DNA of 45,646 bases from Cytidiella melzeri. Its lineage: Eukaryota > Basidiomycota > Agaricomycetes > Polyporales > Irpicaceae. Of the stretch, positions 31,365 through 43,707 are shown piece after piece. The first letter of the stretch is position 1, and each line of letters opens with the position of its first letter. The stretch lies in NCBI GenBank assembly GCA_022592445.1, contig JABYQR010000346.1, forward strand, positions 1-45,646, in the 5' to 3' direction. Below the pieces are notes generated by a model. The model did no database searches. It was not told where the DNA came from and saw only the letters and a program-made list of their open reading frames with translations. A program made the translations under genes and the position numbers.

Positions 31365-31731
31365 TCAGGTGAGCCCTGAACATTGGACCGTGCACTTCTC
31401 ACCTTTGCTAAGTCATTTGATACCACATATCCTACGTGAATCAATTCGGATGTGTCTGCAGAATGCAAGCTCGCCGCCGCCGAGCGCGACACACCACGAT
31501 CGTCCATTTCACAGCTATCAAGCGCCAATCACCGCTGCGGTTCAATCAGCTGTTTGGCTGTGCTTGGCTCAGGCCCAGTCAACTGCCTATTCAGGAAATC
31601 GTCAAGTTGAACACGCCCATTGTGCACCTCAAGTCTGACTCAGACTCAAACCCCGCCTGATCCACGAGGCGTGCACAGTTATAAAGTCCCCGCAACATGG
31701 ACTTCGAGTTTCTCTCAGAGTACTCACCATC
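31365..31731. other. End of duplication copy 1 and FunK1 upstream region
   Basis: A short plus-strand frame (31466-31660, from MQARRRRARHTTIV) is partly conserved in copy 2. It could be the 5' end of a gene divergent from the deacetylase, but I cannot identify it. The duplication ends at 31643, and the FunK1 start codon lies 88 bp further on. Confidence 0.4.
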
Positions 31732-34537
31732 ATGGGTACGAAAGACGTTCTCCCTTCCACTCCTGTTAAGGCTCACACCAGCTCTAATGCCAATCTTCAA
31801 TCGACTCAACAACTCTCCGGCAACACGCCCGTCACTCGAAAACTTGCGCCACAATACACCGGGTCGGAATGGACGGTTCACAAGTCCCGCACCGCTGTGA
31901 AAGACGACCTGGGGCCTTACATTCCAGAACTGCCCTACGAGTTCTTCAAGGACAACATCCTTCCTCCTCTCCACAGGAAAGCGAACGTCAAGGGCACGAT
32001 CACCCGACTGAAGAAGGCTGGCGTCATCACGAACGCCGGCGACAGTTCTCGCTGGACGGCCTTTCCCGAGGATCCTCACAAACTGAGCGACGAAAACAAG
32101 GTCTTCGCCAAGCTCGCAACCGTCGTTAACGCGATTTTCGACAATTCCGGCTGTCCCAAGAAACAAGAGCGGATTGTCGTATACGAGAGTCTTCCCGATA
32201 GTATCCCACTCTGCTGCGTCGACGAGAAGCTTGGAAGACCCGACGGGTATCTGCTCTTCAAGAACCGCTTCCTTGCAGACCGCGAGGATGGTCGTCGGTA
32301 TTGGCGCGACATCGCGACGCCTGCGGAGTTCAAGCTCCAAGATACTCGGGACACCTTGCAAGACGTAAGCAGCGAGGTCTCTTACTGCCGCCCGATTGAT
32401 TGACACTGACACAATATGTTGGCGCAGGACGTGAACAAGATATGCTGGAACATGTACCAAGTCATGCAAGAGGATGCTCGCCGCCGCTTCGTTTTCGCGT
32501 TCACCATCGAGAACACTCAGATGCGGGTTTGGATGGCGAACCGATCGGACGTTCTGGTCTCTCAGCCTTTCAACTTCATAGAGGCGAGTCGTCTTCGAGT
32601 CTTACCCTCCCGTGTGTTCTATTCACTGACGTGGCATGTTCAGGATCACGAGAAGTTTGTACACTTCTTTTTATCCCAAGCCTACGCGGAAGAGCACGAG
32701 CTCGGACTCGATCCAACGATGACGATGGTCAGCGCGGAACCTAACAAGGTGCCGATGTACGATATCGTCGTTCGCGTCGTTAGCAAGATCAACGGGAGGG
32801 AGAAGATCGAGAACCAGACGTACCGCACGCAGAAGCTGATCAACGATGACGGAGCGAAGGCTCTTCGCGGGAGAGGCACTCGTGTCTGGAAGGTGCACAG
32901 AGTGGTGGGCAAAGTGGTAGATTTTCGCAAGCCAGGTGTTCTGAAAGACGCCTGGGTGGACGAGGATCGCGAGAGAGAAGGCGACATTCTAGAGGCGATC
33001 AGAGACCAGAAGTGCCTCAGCGAGGTAGCCAAATCAGCATTGAAGTCGCTGTTCCTCACGCCCATCGCAAGAGGCGACGTCTTCGTAGGAAACACGCCCG
33101 ACGGGACTCGCACCCTGATTACCCGTGGAGCCAAAGTCCCTGACAATGCCACCACGTTTCCTCTACATGTACCTGTCAGTCATCAATCTTCGCATGCCAA
33201 GACCACCACCCTCGACGCAGTTGCGGGTGGTGGTGGTACGACCAGCCAACTCAATCCCATGATACAATCCCAAAAACTCGTCAAGTACTTCAGCAAATTT
33301 CACCATCGACTTGTTTTCGAGGAGGAATGTAAACCCCTATCCCAAATCGACTCCTTACATACCGTATTCCTTGCTCTTCGTGAAATAACCGTCGGTAAGC
33401 TAACGTCCTTTACTAGCTGCGCTGGTCCTTTGAACTAAAAGAATGATTGAATAGGGTTGATGATCATGCACCAGAATGGCCCAGGTTGGGTGCATCGCGA
33501 TATCAGTGCTGGCAACATTCTTGTCATTGGGGACGAGACGAAGCTCTCCGATTTCGAATTCGCCAAAAGGCTTGATGTAAAGACTGCGCACGAGATACGG
33601 ACGGTACGTCAACACCATTTCTGAACGACTCACTGTACTGACGTTTTTGTAGGGAACGGCGAACTTCATGGCGGTGGAAGTCGACACACGGCGATACCTC
33701 TACCGCGTAGATCACAATCGAGCTAGAGGAGAAGCTGTCGATGCGGATAGTCTCATAGCAGCTGTTATGTCCAGGGAGGGAGATCTTTCGTCGTCCGGAG
33801 ACCGCTCCAGCTCTGCCAGACCCCGTATCCCTCCGAAGTCGGATGAGGTTTTCCATTACAACCCTACTCACGACCTTGAGTCTCTTTGGTGGGTTGCGGC
33901 ATATTTTGTGGTGAACAAGGAAACGTTTCTCGCTTCTCCAAGGAGCTCCTCGGACAATCCCGTCACCCCCGCCGATCCGCATTCCAGTCTCACCGAAGAG
34001 CAGCGCACGTACGCAAGGAGTCTGTTCTATGGCTATCCCGAAAGGCTCGTGGCAATGAACAGCACCGAAGACACTCCCATCGATGAACACATGCGTTCTT
34101 TGCCCTCCTATCTTTCCGACGTTTGCGAAGAGTTGATCAAGCTTAGGCAGACGCTGCGCGTCCATTACGACGCAATAGAAAGGCCGGGGTACTCAATCGA
34201 CAAGACAGTATGCAGCAAACTCTACAAGGTCTTCACAGATACCTTCAAAGCGCTGGTGAATCGCTTGAAAACCCAGGATATCATCGTCAAGCCAATCCCC
34301 CGCGATCCCGATCAGGAAGGCCTCAGGGTGGACACTGCTCGTGCATCTACTACGGCTGCGACGAAAAGAAGCACGAAGCGGCAATTTGAGGAAGGAGTCG
34401 ATACGTCGACTGGGTCGAAGCGGCGGAAGGCCAACGCTGAGGTTGATCCCCCAGCAGAGGCAGTGGCGGAGGCTTCAGGTTCTGTCCCGAAACCGAAGAA
34501 GGGCAAGGGCAGCGAGAGGAAGAAGAAAGGGTACTAG
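31732..34537 (+). CDS. FunK1-type fungal protein kinase (intact)
   Basis: Exons 31732-32364, 32428-32583, 32644-33394, 33455-33603 and 33653-34537 join in frame to give 857 aa. The order of segments fits the fungal-specific FunK1 family expanded in Agaricomycetes: an N-terminal TPVK-type tail, YEFFKDNILPPL, QPFNFIEDHEKFVHF, the catalytic loop WVHRDISAGNIL (Asp ~529), LSDFEFAKR in place of DFG, and THDLESLWWVAAYFV. The basic C-terminus (KPKKGKGSERKKKGY) may be a nuclear signal. Intron 2 appears to use a GC donor (GAG/GCGAGT) with good branch site and CAG acceptor; reading through stays open but breaks the conserved FIEDHEKF. Substrates are unknown. It lies between decayed genes yet shows no break. 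Confidence 0.87.
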
Positions 34538-35161
34538 TCAGGAAGCCAAGGTGGCGACAGAGGCTGCTGGCTCAAGGGTGACGCGCAGCAGGAGTAGTTC
34601 GAGGAAATTTTAGACACGGTGGCTCAGAATGCGGTTATGTTATAACAATCCAGAGTATGTTCCCCAACCCATGCATGATACGTGCTTGGCCCTGTCTCAC
34701 CCTGGCTTGACTCTCATTTGACCCGACAACCCTCATGGCATTGCGGGTATAGTATATCGAAACAATATTACCAAGTCTCATTGACCGTGATGTGCAACAC
34801 ATTGTTCGTAGTGTCATGCGCAAACTTCGTGGCACTACGACCACCTTCTTCAAGTTAAGCTTCGAATTGACTTCGACTTTTGCAGGCGCTCAGGCTGCCC
34901 AGATTTGTCACCGCACCCAAACCAAATCAGATATAGGAAGTAAGTTTGCCACCTTCCATGATGCATTGTTCATGTCGGCGAAGAGCACACACACACTGGC
35001 TGACACCAGCTTGTCTCTTCAACGTGATTGCATGGAGTGAGACCTCTGTCACGGTCAACTCGAAAACATATCGAACTACACATAGTGTGATAGCGGTCGT
35101 AACAAAGGAACCTACCGTTCACGAACACTGTCACAAGAGTGGGAACGACTAATCCTTCCGT
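34538..35161. other. Intergenic region between FunK1 and the SKN7 remnant
   Basis: No supported gene. It presumably holds the 3' ends of the two convergent genes. Short frames of 60-80 codons have no recognisable content. Confidence 0.5.
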
Positions 35162-36545
35162 TCACTCAATAACCTCGAACGGCGTACGCTTGATATCCCT
35201 CCCATCCGCCGAGTCGCCGCCTCCGTCTAACGCACGCTTCGCACCAACAAACCCACTGACGACAGCCAGCACCGTACCACCCATGAATAATTCATTGGTA
35301 AACACGTGCTGCAATAATCATTGTATACTGCTCGTCGCTTAGACCCATACCCGCGAGCGAGTTGTTCTGGCCCTCCTCCTCGCACAAAGTGAACATCCCA
35401 GAGAAATCGCCGGCGGCAACCATGTTTGCAGCTTAGATCGAGAGTGCCTGGCCAAAGTTGCTACCGACACAGGGGGGGGTACCGACCGAACGGCGAATCC
35501 GCTGCATGGTTTGTATGGCTTTAAAATGCGTGAAAAACTACGAGGTATGATCTGATATCAAGAGTCTATAAACGTACCTCGAGCATCTTCAAGAGCCCGT
35601 CCTTGGTGAACGGCTTGGGCAAAATATTGTTCATGACTGAAGAGAGTACTTGATAATCTCACTCGGCGTCAAATTGCTCGTCAAAAACCGAGATGATATG
35701 CATAACAAGGTCAAATTGTCGGATGAGCGACGTTGCAGAAACAGAAATCCTTCACAAATAAGAATTAGAGTCGTATATACCCTAGTAACTGGATAGAGAC
35801 CAACCATCAAGACCAAATCATACTTTTTGAACTTCATCTTGTTCACCGCCGCTCCAATCCTGTCCACGGCAACATCGATTGCACACCCGAACATCTGCAA
35901 AAGCTTGCTGGTCAACTTCCGACTGACCGCGTTGTGGTCCACGAGCAACTCCCTCGGCTGGACCGCACACCCAGGGGATATACGTGCTCCTCCGCAGTGA
36001 GTCCTCACACTTAACTTTGTCGCCTCAGGCACCTCAGGGACGAGATCGGCTGTGACGTCGTCTCTTCAACAAGCACAAGTGGCTGAAGACATTGCGTTTG
36101 ATGTTTTCGAATGCGTCGCGACGATCGGCGTGAAAGTCGGGATGGCGGAAAACCCAACATTGATGACAAGGTCAGCTGTGCGTAAAGAGCGTCGAGGGAG
36201 GGGACTTGCGTGTTCGCCAAAGGCATTGACGTCGGTGTTGTTCACCTGGGGGAGACATCGTGAGGAAAGACCGAAAAGCACGGTCTGAAGCAGCAAACAC
36301 ACCTTGTGAAACTTGTTGAGCTGCCTGACAAAGCTGGCGAAATTGGAATGAGTGAATATGAGAGGCGAGATGGACGTTGTGAACTCGTTCATCTCCTTGA
36401 CAATGAAGCATTCGTCGTGGAGCCCAACGAGACGACGTAAAAACAAGAGGTGTCCACGTGCATCCTTTGAGTGTGGTCAGACTGTAAGAAAAAGTGGCAA
36501 GAGAGACGGTGTACGCAACTTGTACATTTTCTTGACGAAACGACT
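35162..36545 (-). pseudogene. SKN7/Prr1-like HSF and response-regulator gene, decayed
   Basis: Read right to left. The HSF DNA-binding part is FVKKMYKL, CFIVKEMNEFTTSI, HSNFASFVRQLNKF, NTDVNAFGEH, then WVFRHPDFHADRRDAFENIKR. The receiver domain is AVSRKLTSKLLQMFGCAIDVAVD, KKYDLVLM, then MNNILPKPFTKDGLLKMLE. The tail is NFGQALSI, AGDFSGMFTLCEEEG and a C-terminal FEVIE. Intact homologues are two-component stress transcription factors. Here the receiver's VLLVDDD-like start reads LLVDHN and the phospho-acceptor region after LVLM is scrambled. In-frame stops and several frameshifts separate the blocks, and the acceptor before WVFRH is lost. It is a relic. Confidence 0.75.
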
Positions 36546-37330
36546 TATGCACGGTGTGCCGTGCCCTCCCTCGTGTTTAGAGTGCTGAGCCGAGAGCGCG
36601 GGCTGGGAGGTGGGCGGGGGTCATCTCGCTGATCGCGATTGACCCTGTCCACAGGCTTTGATCTGGAATAGAATGTCAGAAGGGGAGTGTAGGTGGTATC
36701 TGGGCATCTCTCGAGCTGCTGGTGTGATGGGGGGCCAGGAAGGGTGGGGGTTGAGGGGCGAGGCAGCGGCATTGGAAAGCGGACGGGAGGGAGTAGGTCG
36801 GTGGTGGTAGCGTACTGCAGAAGACAGGGCAGCGGTGTTCAACCCAATGATGCTTTACAGCTCAATAACGCGCGTGTCAGCATCGCGTACTGATTGAGAG
36901 CGAGGAACAAGCACAGCAAGACTGTTGTTTGGCGGTAGCAGAGGTCGCTAGGTATGATGAGAGGGAACAGTAGAAAGCACTTTAGCCGCTGCGCAGTGGC
37001 CGGGAACACGTGTGACTGGTCGCGTCCGTCACATGTGACAAGTCGTGTCTGTGACTACAGTCGAGCAGTTCGCTCAAACAGCCATCCTACCACATCATCA
37101 CCTCAAAAGGCTATAGCCAGGGTTTCATCAGCAATCTTGTAAGTTCCAATACTTTGAAACTATACATGCGTAACGGAGCTTTTCAGGTTCACCTTCTGCA
37201 TAGCATCTATGCCGCACAAAAGGACTCGGATACCTTCAGCAACGAACTCATGCTTAGACCCTGTTGGCTTGTCTGACAGCCTTTGAACCAGTGAACCAGG
37301 AGCAGACACCACTCACTGACGTGTTACTTT
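36546..37330. other. Intergenic region left of duplication copy 2
   Basis: A GC-rich segment (36600-36800), probably the old SKN7 promoter and leader, is followed by unremarkable sequence. A possible first Sld3 exon (ATG-CCG-CAC at 37209) soon meets a stop, so it is not called. Confidence 0.45.
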
Positions 37331-38560
37331 AGGCTCAGAATGTACCATACGTGCTGAACATCGAATGTCCCGTAAAATGGACGGCAACTCAAGAGAAATC
37401 GAGTTCATGCGAATTGCCTGTGTCTGAGATATTTGCGACTTCGGCAGCAGAGCGTGTATCCCGCATCTACCTTCAGACGCTGTGGCTTCCAGAGGTGTGT
37501 CGAGCGTATTGCATTCATATACCATACTTAGACACTTCACACAGTCTATCATGCCATTGGATCGTCTTATACCAGCACTACTCTTGGTAGCAGCCATGCC
37601 GATTTTCGGACCGTCCTCTTCTCGCTCCCAAGCCTACGAGCTCTTCGAGCTGGTGAAACCTCATCTCCTAACTCCGCGTCTCGTCACAGCAAAATACCAG
37701 AAACGTATTTCCGCCCTAGTAGATGAGGCAGAACACGGCAAAGCCGGTCCCGATGACGAGCTCATGTGGTATGTTCTGAGGTATGAGAAAGGCATACACG
37801 AGGATGAGGACATGTCCGAGGAGCAACAGGCAGCGGCGTACGATAGCTGGAAGAAGACTTGGTTAAGTCACATGGAACAGCGGGAGTGAGTGCTAGCAAC
37901 ATTGCAAACTCTTGATTCTCATCCAAAGCTACAGGATTACGATAAAGCTGCCTCTCTACTTCCTGCTCCTTACCCTGCCTGACATCCCACGAGACGAGCC
38001 CGAATCACGGTCGACGGAAGTCATGGTACCAAGTCCATCGCCGTGTAAGCGTGTGCGAGCGTCATCTCCTACGAAAGGATTACTCTCTGCTTCGATCCTC
38101 GAGCAGCATCTCGAACTTTTGATGGACAGGCTAGCCATGTGGCAGCTCATAAGCTCCATTGACATACACGCTAGAGGGGACGTTACCGTGCGACACACTC
38201 ATTGACTACAAACCGCATACAATGGAAGACATAGAATTGGTGTCCCCACGCTCGACTCTGAACCGACTCAAGAAGAGTGGTTCTCGGGCCAAGACGAGGC
38301 ATAGGCAGAAACACGACATGTCCATGACGAGGTCTTTGAAAGACACGCTCGAGGAGGAACGTGTTCGAGAGCGTTCAAGATCTTTGCGCATCGGACCGAA
38401 CACCATGCAAAAGCGTGCGCTGGCATGAGAGGTCGGCATGTCAACTGCCTTCAAGGGGAAGCACAAAAAACTGCAAGAGCGATCGGGTAGACGTCCTGCA
38501 GTCGGCAAGTCCAAGAGTACCGCGGACGCTGGAGTGCCTAAGGGCAAAAGCAATATCGCA
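37331..38560 (+). pseudogene. Sld3-like replication factor, decayed copy 2
   Basis: Second copy of the gene at 26722-28298, with a more upstream exon retained. After an acceptor at about 37332 it reads VPYVLNIECPVKWTATQEKS and runs through VSEIFATSAAERVSRIYLQ to LQTLWLPE. The 50-bp intron at 37495-37544 and the next intron are conserved. About 105 bp containing the ILCEDIVETL segment is deleted near 38240. The TGA at 38426-38428 is shared with copy 1, and the C-terminal third is deleted at 38552. It cannot be functional. The shared nonsense codon shows decay began before the duplication. Confidence 0.5.
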
Positions 38561-39222
38561 ACGAACGATGCTCACCGCCATATCTCACCGTTCACCCGCA
38601 AAGTCAGCTGCTTACTGATATGTATTTTCAGAACTCGTGGCATCCGTCCTATGTACTTAGGCCATGAGAACGGATGCAAGCCACGCTCTCAAAAGATGCG
38701 AAGCACAGTCACTCGCCACGACCGCTCAAGCATTCGAGATTGCCGCAGACTCGCAACGGCACAGTCAAGCCCCCACCACTAGAATGCGCAGCTCCATTGG
38801 CTGCATTTCAACAGGGAATTCCGTGATGTATCTACCCTGGTCCCCTTGGACCAAGGTGATAGACGAGTATCGCTGTCAGTGGCTATCCTCGGCGTGACTG
38901 CATAACTCGTGGCTACTCCATTCAACCTTCCCTCAACGTCCAATCCAGGAGAAGCACAGCGAATTTGAATGACAATATTACACGGTCTGCTTCTTGTTGT
39001 CTGATCGGTGTCGGCTATGCAAAGTGGTACTGGCTAGTACTCCCACACAATAACACACATATTCGACTGGCGAATTGCTCGTACCACAATAGGCAGGCAT
39101 CTGGGACAAGAACCTCGTTATACACGACGAGATAGATACCGCAGGGACCACCCGTTACTCGTCGTCGCATGCGGCGAAATTTGATTTTGGTGTTTACAAC
39201 CGGTCATTGTAAGTACAAAATC
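38561..39222. other. Intergenic part of duplication copy 2
   Basis: Corresponds to about 28655-29310 in copy 1. It has only short frames whose ends differ between copies. No supported gene. Confidence 0.5.
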
Positions 39223-39500
39223 CCCAATGCAATACCCTTCTTCATATCGACTTCTGTGTCCAGTTGGTAGCAATGAGTACACAGCAACGGACATATCTCG
39301 GTATCCCGACCTCTCCTCGAGCGCAGATCCTCTTCAGGACGCAAGTTCTGCCAGCGCCACGCCATGACGCACCTAATTTCACCAGCTCCTACATCTCCGG
39401 CTCGTTCGCTACGTGCTTGAGCCTCTTTCTTCGGCAGAGGTAGGGGTCATCAACACATTCACGCATCGATTTGTCCCGTTCGGCCGCTCACTCCTCCGTC
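39223..39500 (-). pseudogene. Unrecognised gene remnant, copy 2
   Basis: Same relic as 29311-29841, with the shared TGA near 39489. It has an additional one-base loss in a C run (CCCC near 39446 against CCCCC in copy 1) that breaks the LPLPKKE frame. The upstream part is separated by about 200 bp of sequence absent from copy 1 (39555-39785). Confidence 0.45.
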
Positions 39501-39926
39501 TCTAAAAGCCTTGGCAAAACACCGTTTCTCGACATGCAACATCCACGGCCATTATACTACGGTCGCAACTCAATGTATGCTAGCGTCGTTCAGCACTCAA
39601 CATACAAATCATTCTGCGCTGCGACATTTAGTACACGTGGACTCGGTCAAGTTGCCATGACCTAGTGAGTGGTAGAATCTCGCGAGAGAAGAGCATATGT
39701 GGACTTACCTCTTCTATTGTGATTAGGCTCACACTGGCGACTAGTCACGTCAGCCATCCGTGGTGCATTCATGAACCGCAGTATACCATTGTCTCCGAGT
39801 CGTAAACATCCACTCTGTTACATACGAGATATTTCATCCATGATTGCCACTGCAAACGGGGCGCTCACCTCACTTGAGTGATCGAAAGTCAAAGGGTTAA
39901 CCATCGACAGATTGAGTCCCCAGCAC

Positions 39927-41457
39927 TCACGCATTCAACTCTGAACTACAGCTTACAACTTCATCGTTGCCTAGTACTCTGCAGATGATGTCAGCTATTT
40001 CTGCAAACCTAGTCTCGACCTCCGAGAGATATGCGTCGGTGTTCAGATCTTTCGAGTGGCCAGGAGGAACGTCAAGTGTAAAGGACGGAGCATACAGCGG
40101 AAACGCAGGGTGATCTGGTATGTCAGCCGTCATAGGCAGCGGTTTTCGAAGCTATCAGACAGATGCATCAGAGATATCCTCCGATGACGAGCATGGGGAC
40201 CATCACGCACAGCGAGAGATGGCAGGTGCGTCCATGCGCGGGCGGCGTTCGGATGATTATACCCACCTACGCACCGGTAAATATCTTTGGGGCAGGTCAC
40301 ATTTGTACTGGCTCACCTCCGCCCACCAATAATGTCTTGCATTGCCAAACGTGCAATATCCTGCTGAGGCACCAAGACAGACTTCCTTCGGACGAGCCTA
40401 GAGACCAATTCCAAACGGCGTACGGATCTCCAGCCAGGCCGTCAACACCGCACTGCACAACCACGTAATCTGGCCGGAATGCGTTCTTGATTGACTCAAC
40501 TGATTCCCATATCCTAGCGAACGTCGGATCGGAAGCTCCACGTGCCAAGGGCAAAGAGAGGGTGAAAGGATCGAACGAGTGATGAGAACAGTCGGACAGC
40601 GACGAGAGCTGTGACACGGGGAAGAAACCTGGGGATGTGTGGTGAATTGAGAACGTCAGCACCTGAGGCTCGTTGCTTGCACCACCAGGCGAGTAGAAAG
40701 CCTGGGAAACGCCGTCTGAGAAGTGAAGGTCAAGATCCAGGTACATGACGCGAGCCTTGCGAGGCCCAGCTTCAGCATCGATGATACGGTCCTTCTTGAG
40801 TAATAGTATGGCGAGAACGCAGTCTGCGACGTAGCAGAATCCCGACGCCTTCGATTTTCTGCGCGTGATGCCTGTGCGACGTCGGTGACTTCGTATGCAA
40901 GTTCCGAGAGGATCGTCGTAGCGCGAACATTTACCTTCCGCCATCCCAGCAGATTGCGATGTCCACTTCATCTTTCACGAGTGCATTTGCGGCTGGATAA
41001 ATGATTAGTTGTGTAATCGAATGGGGTTCAAATGTGAGATGAACCTGCCATAGTTGCACCTCCGACTAATCGAACGTACTGAGGAAGGCTTGCGAAAGCC
41101 GGGCAATCCTGAAGCACCACGCATGAGCGCGAGTCGAATAAAGATGCTAGACGTATGCAGCACCTCTTCAATACCATACCCCGCATAAACGTCATTCGAA
41201 GAGCCGCTACTATTGGCGGACGACGATCGCGAAAAATTCTGCGCGTTGAGGACGAACTCGATATATCGGCGAGTATGATAAGTCGTCAGGTCCTCTGGTG
41301 TGGCAGGAGTAGGGCAAATGATGCGAACAAATGCCTCAGAGCTCCACGGGTTCACAAGGTTCAGCAACCCGTACTGCTTGACGAGCGAATGGACAAGTAG
41401 AGAGCGATTTATGTTCGACGGTAGCAGAGACGATATCTGGGTAGGGGACGGATGCAT
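39927..41457 (-). pseudogene. Hos1-like histone deacetylase, decayed copy 2
   Basis: Second copy of 29834-31364. The ATG start is kept (41457, MHPSPTQISSLL) and all blocks and intron positions correspond. The extra A after the HHAQK codons (run at 40855-40858) is also here, so the frameshift predates the duplication. An alternative acceptor four codons further in would restore the frame but remove the catalytic His pair. Sequence divergence from copy 1 is a few percent, mostly silent or conservative. Confidence 0.78.
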
Positions 41458-41739
41458 TCAGATGAGCTCTAAACTAAGCATAGACCGTGCACTTCTCACC
41501 GTTGCTAAGTCATTGATACCACATATCCTACGTGAATCAACTCGGATGTGTCTGCAGAATGCAAGCTCGCCGCCGCCGAGCGCGACACACCACGATCGTC
41601 CATGTCGCAGCTATCAGGCGCCAATCACCGCTGCGGTTCAATCAGCTGTTTGGCTGTGCTTGGCTCAGGCCCGGTCAACTGCCTATTCAGGAAATCGTCA
41701 AGTTGAACACGCCCATTGTGCACCTCAAGTCTGACTCAG
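41458..41739. other. Upstream region of deacetylase copy 2
   Basis: Matches 31365-31643 with small changes. It ends at CTGACTCAG, where the LINE begins. No gene is supported. Confidence 0.5.
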
Positions 41740-43707
41740 GGACCCTTCTTGCTTCTGACCTTCACTGGCGACAAAATTCCCACGGTTGGGAATTCCCCTT
41801 GGTGAAGACACGGACGCTCCAGAGACTCAGAACACATCTTAGAGAACATTTTACATACCTTACATAGTCCTTAGAATTAGTGAGAGTCAGCAAGGGGACG
41901 CCATGAGCGAGTCGGGGGTAACGACTCGTGGGGCACAGCCCAGACGGTCGGGGGCGGCAACGCCTGAGCCAGACGACTCCTACCTCGCCCCTCTATCTTT
42001 CGAAGAAGCCCACATATACCTGACGAAGCAGACCTTAATCCCGGATGGCCCACCAACGACAGAAGGCCTCACCACGGCACTCTTACATATAGCTCGTAAT
42101 ACTAAGTCAGCAACGGCCAAGAAGTGCATAACAGCACTCGTGGAATATGCGAAAGCCATCGAGCTGAACTATCAGGCGCATTTCATCGCGAAGACGGTAC
42201 AGGAAAACCTAGAGAGGACCATAACACGGATCGACAACAGCACGAGTAAGCTGAACAGCGCGATAGAGAAAGTAACGACCTCCACGACATCCCTGGCGGA
42301 CAAGCAAAGCGAACTGGCCTCGAACATCTCGGACATTGCACAGGCCTCCAAATCGCTGCAGGAACAGACCACTCAGCTTACGTCCCGCGCGACTCCGGTC
42401 TCGTATGCACAAGTGGCGGCGATGGCAAACAGCGCCACTCTCCCCTCCACACATGCCAGTACCATAGCGCGAGCGGAGACCAGAGCTAAGCAGATAATCA
42501 TAGACGGATATAAGACAAGCGACGCTGACGAGATATTGACAGAAGAGGTATTACTGAAGAAAGCGAACCTGGCACTGCAGATGATGAAGGCCCCGGAGCA
42601 CGTAAAATTCAGGGGTTTGCGACGACTGGCAAACGGCGGACTGATGTATGAGATGAACTCAGCGGAGAGTGCAAAATGGGCCAGCACGCAGGACAACAGA
42701 GCTGAGTTTCTTCGTCATTTCGGAGGCGGTGGAGACGTAGCGATTAAAAACAGGACATATCAGGTACTGGTCGACTTCACTCCGATTCACTTTGCCACCC
42801 AAGACCCTGTTGCGATCAGGAACTTAGAGGAGCACAACGAGCTAGAAAAAGGAGCAGTAGCGGAAGCGAAATGGATCAAACTCCCAGAAAAACGCGCACC
42901 GTCTCAGAGGACGGCCCTCCTCTCACTTCAGCTATCGACACCAGAGACGGCAAACCGCCTCATCAGGAACGGCATCACGGTCTGCGGCAAGTCCCTGAGA
43001 GCGAGAAAGAACTTACCCGAACCTAGACGCTGCTTAAAGTGCCAAACAATTGGTTCGAGACACCTGGCCGCAGACTGCAAGGCCATTCACGACACCTGCG
43101 GAAATTGCGGGAGTATAGCGCACCCCACTCGAGCATGCACCACCACAGACCCGGCCAGCTTCTACTGCGTGAACTGTAAGCAAAGCGGCCATGCGGCATG
43201 GGACCGTACCTGCCCAACCTTCATGACGAAGAGACAAGAATTGTATGTCAGGATACCGGAAGCTAAGTACAAGTTCTTTCCCACCACCTCCGACCCGTCC
43301 TCCTGGGAAACAGTTAACGACACGCCTAAGTCAGACACGACACAAACGCACACCCCCAGGCCGATAGACGCACATCAGAGAAGGGAAGATCCAACCCCGT
43401 TCCGGTGGTCAGACGAGCCACTTGAGTACTTGCGAGACAGAGATGGGGACAGAGAAGTGTCGAGAAGGGGAGATATAGGCCTGGACAACGAGTGGACGGA
43501 GGTACAGAATCGGAGAGGCGGCGCCATGCAAATGAGGCAGCAACAGATGAGTTCGCACCACCCGACCCGTTACACGCAGACTACGCTCTCATTCCAGGAT
43601 TCGCGCGCGGTGCAATCGCAACACCGCACCCCATACCCGCAGCACGCTCCACCCTCACATCACCCCGCACCTCCCACCACAGGAAGTAACAACATCCCTG
43701 TGCCCTC
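41740..43707 (+). mobile_element. LINE (non-LTR retrotransposon), 5' part
   Basis: Its start is defined by loss of match to duplication copy 1 after 41739. A 163-bp leader precedes ORF1. The 3' side is cut by gypsy copy 2, so no reverse transcriptase or poly(A) tail is visible. Having leader and ORF1, this copy was not 5'-truncated to any great extent. Confidence 0.75.

Larger units (their letters stand above)
26722..31643. repeat. Segmental duplication, copy 1
   Basis: Matches 37416-41739 in the same orientation, roughly 95% identical by eye. Copy 2 lacks about 105 bp near 38240 and about 700 bp near 38552. Around 39555-39785 copy 2 carries roughly 200 bp absent here. The match ends at CTGACTCAG (31643/41739), where copy 2 meets a LINE. 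On the left it runs up to the copia LTR. Confidence 0.92.
37416..41739. repeat. Segmental duplication, copy 2
   Basis: Partner of 26722-31643. The site where copia entered copy 1 is unoccupied here (37416-37420), so copia came after the duplication. The similarity may extend left of 37416, but the corresponding part of copy 1 lies beyond the copia element outside the window. Confidence 0.92.

Noticed and set aside
31591..32469. 292-codon minus-strand open frame
   Set aside because: It is the shadow of FunK1 exons 1 and 2 on the other strand and starts across the duplication boundary.
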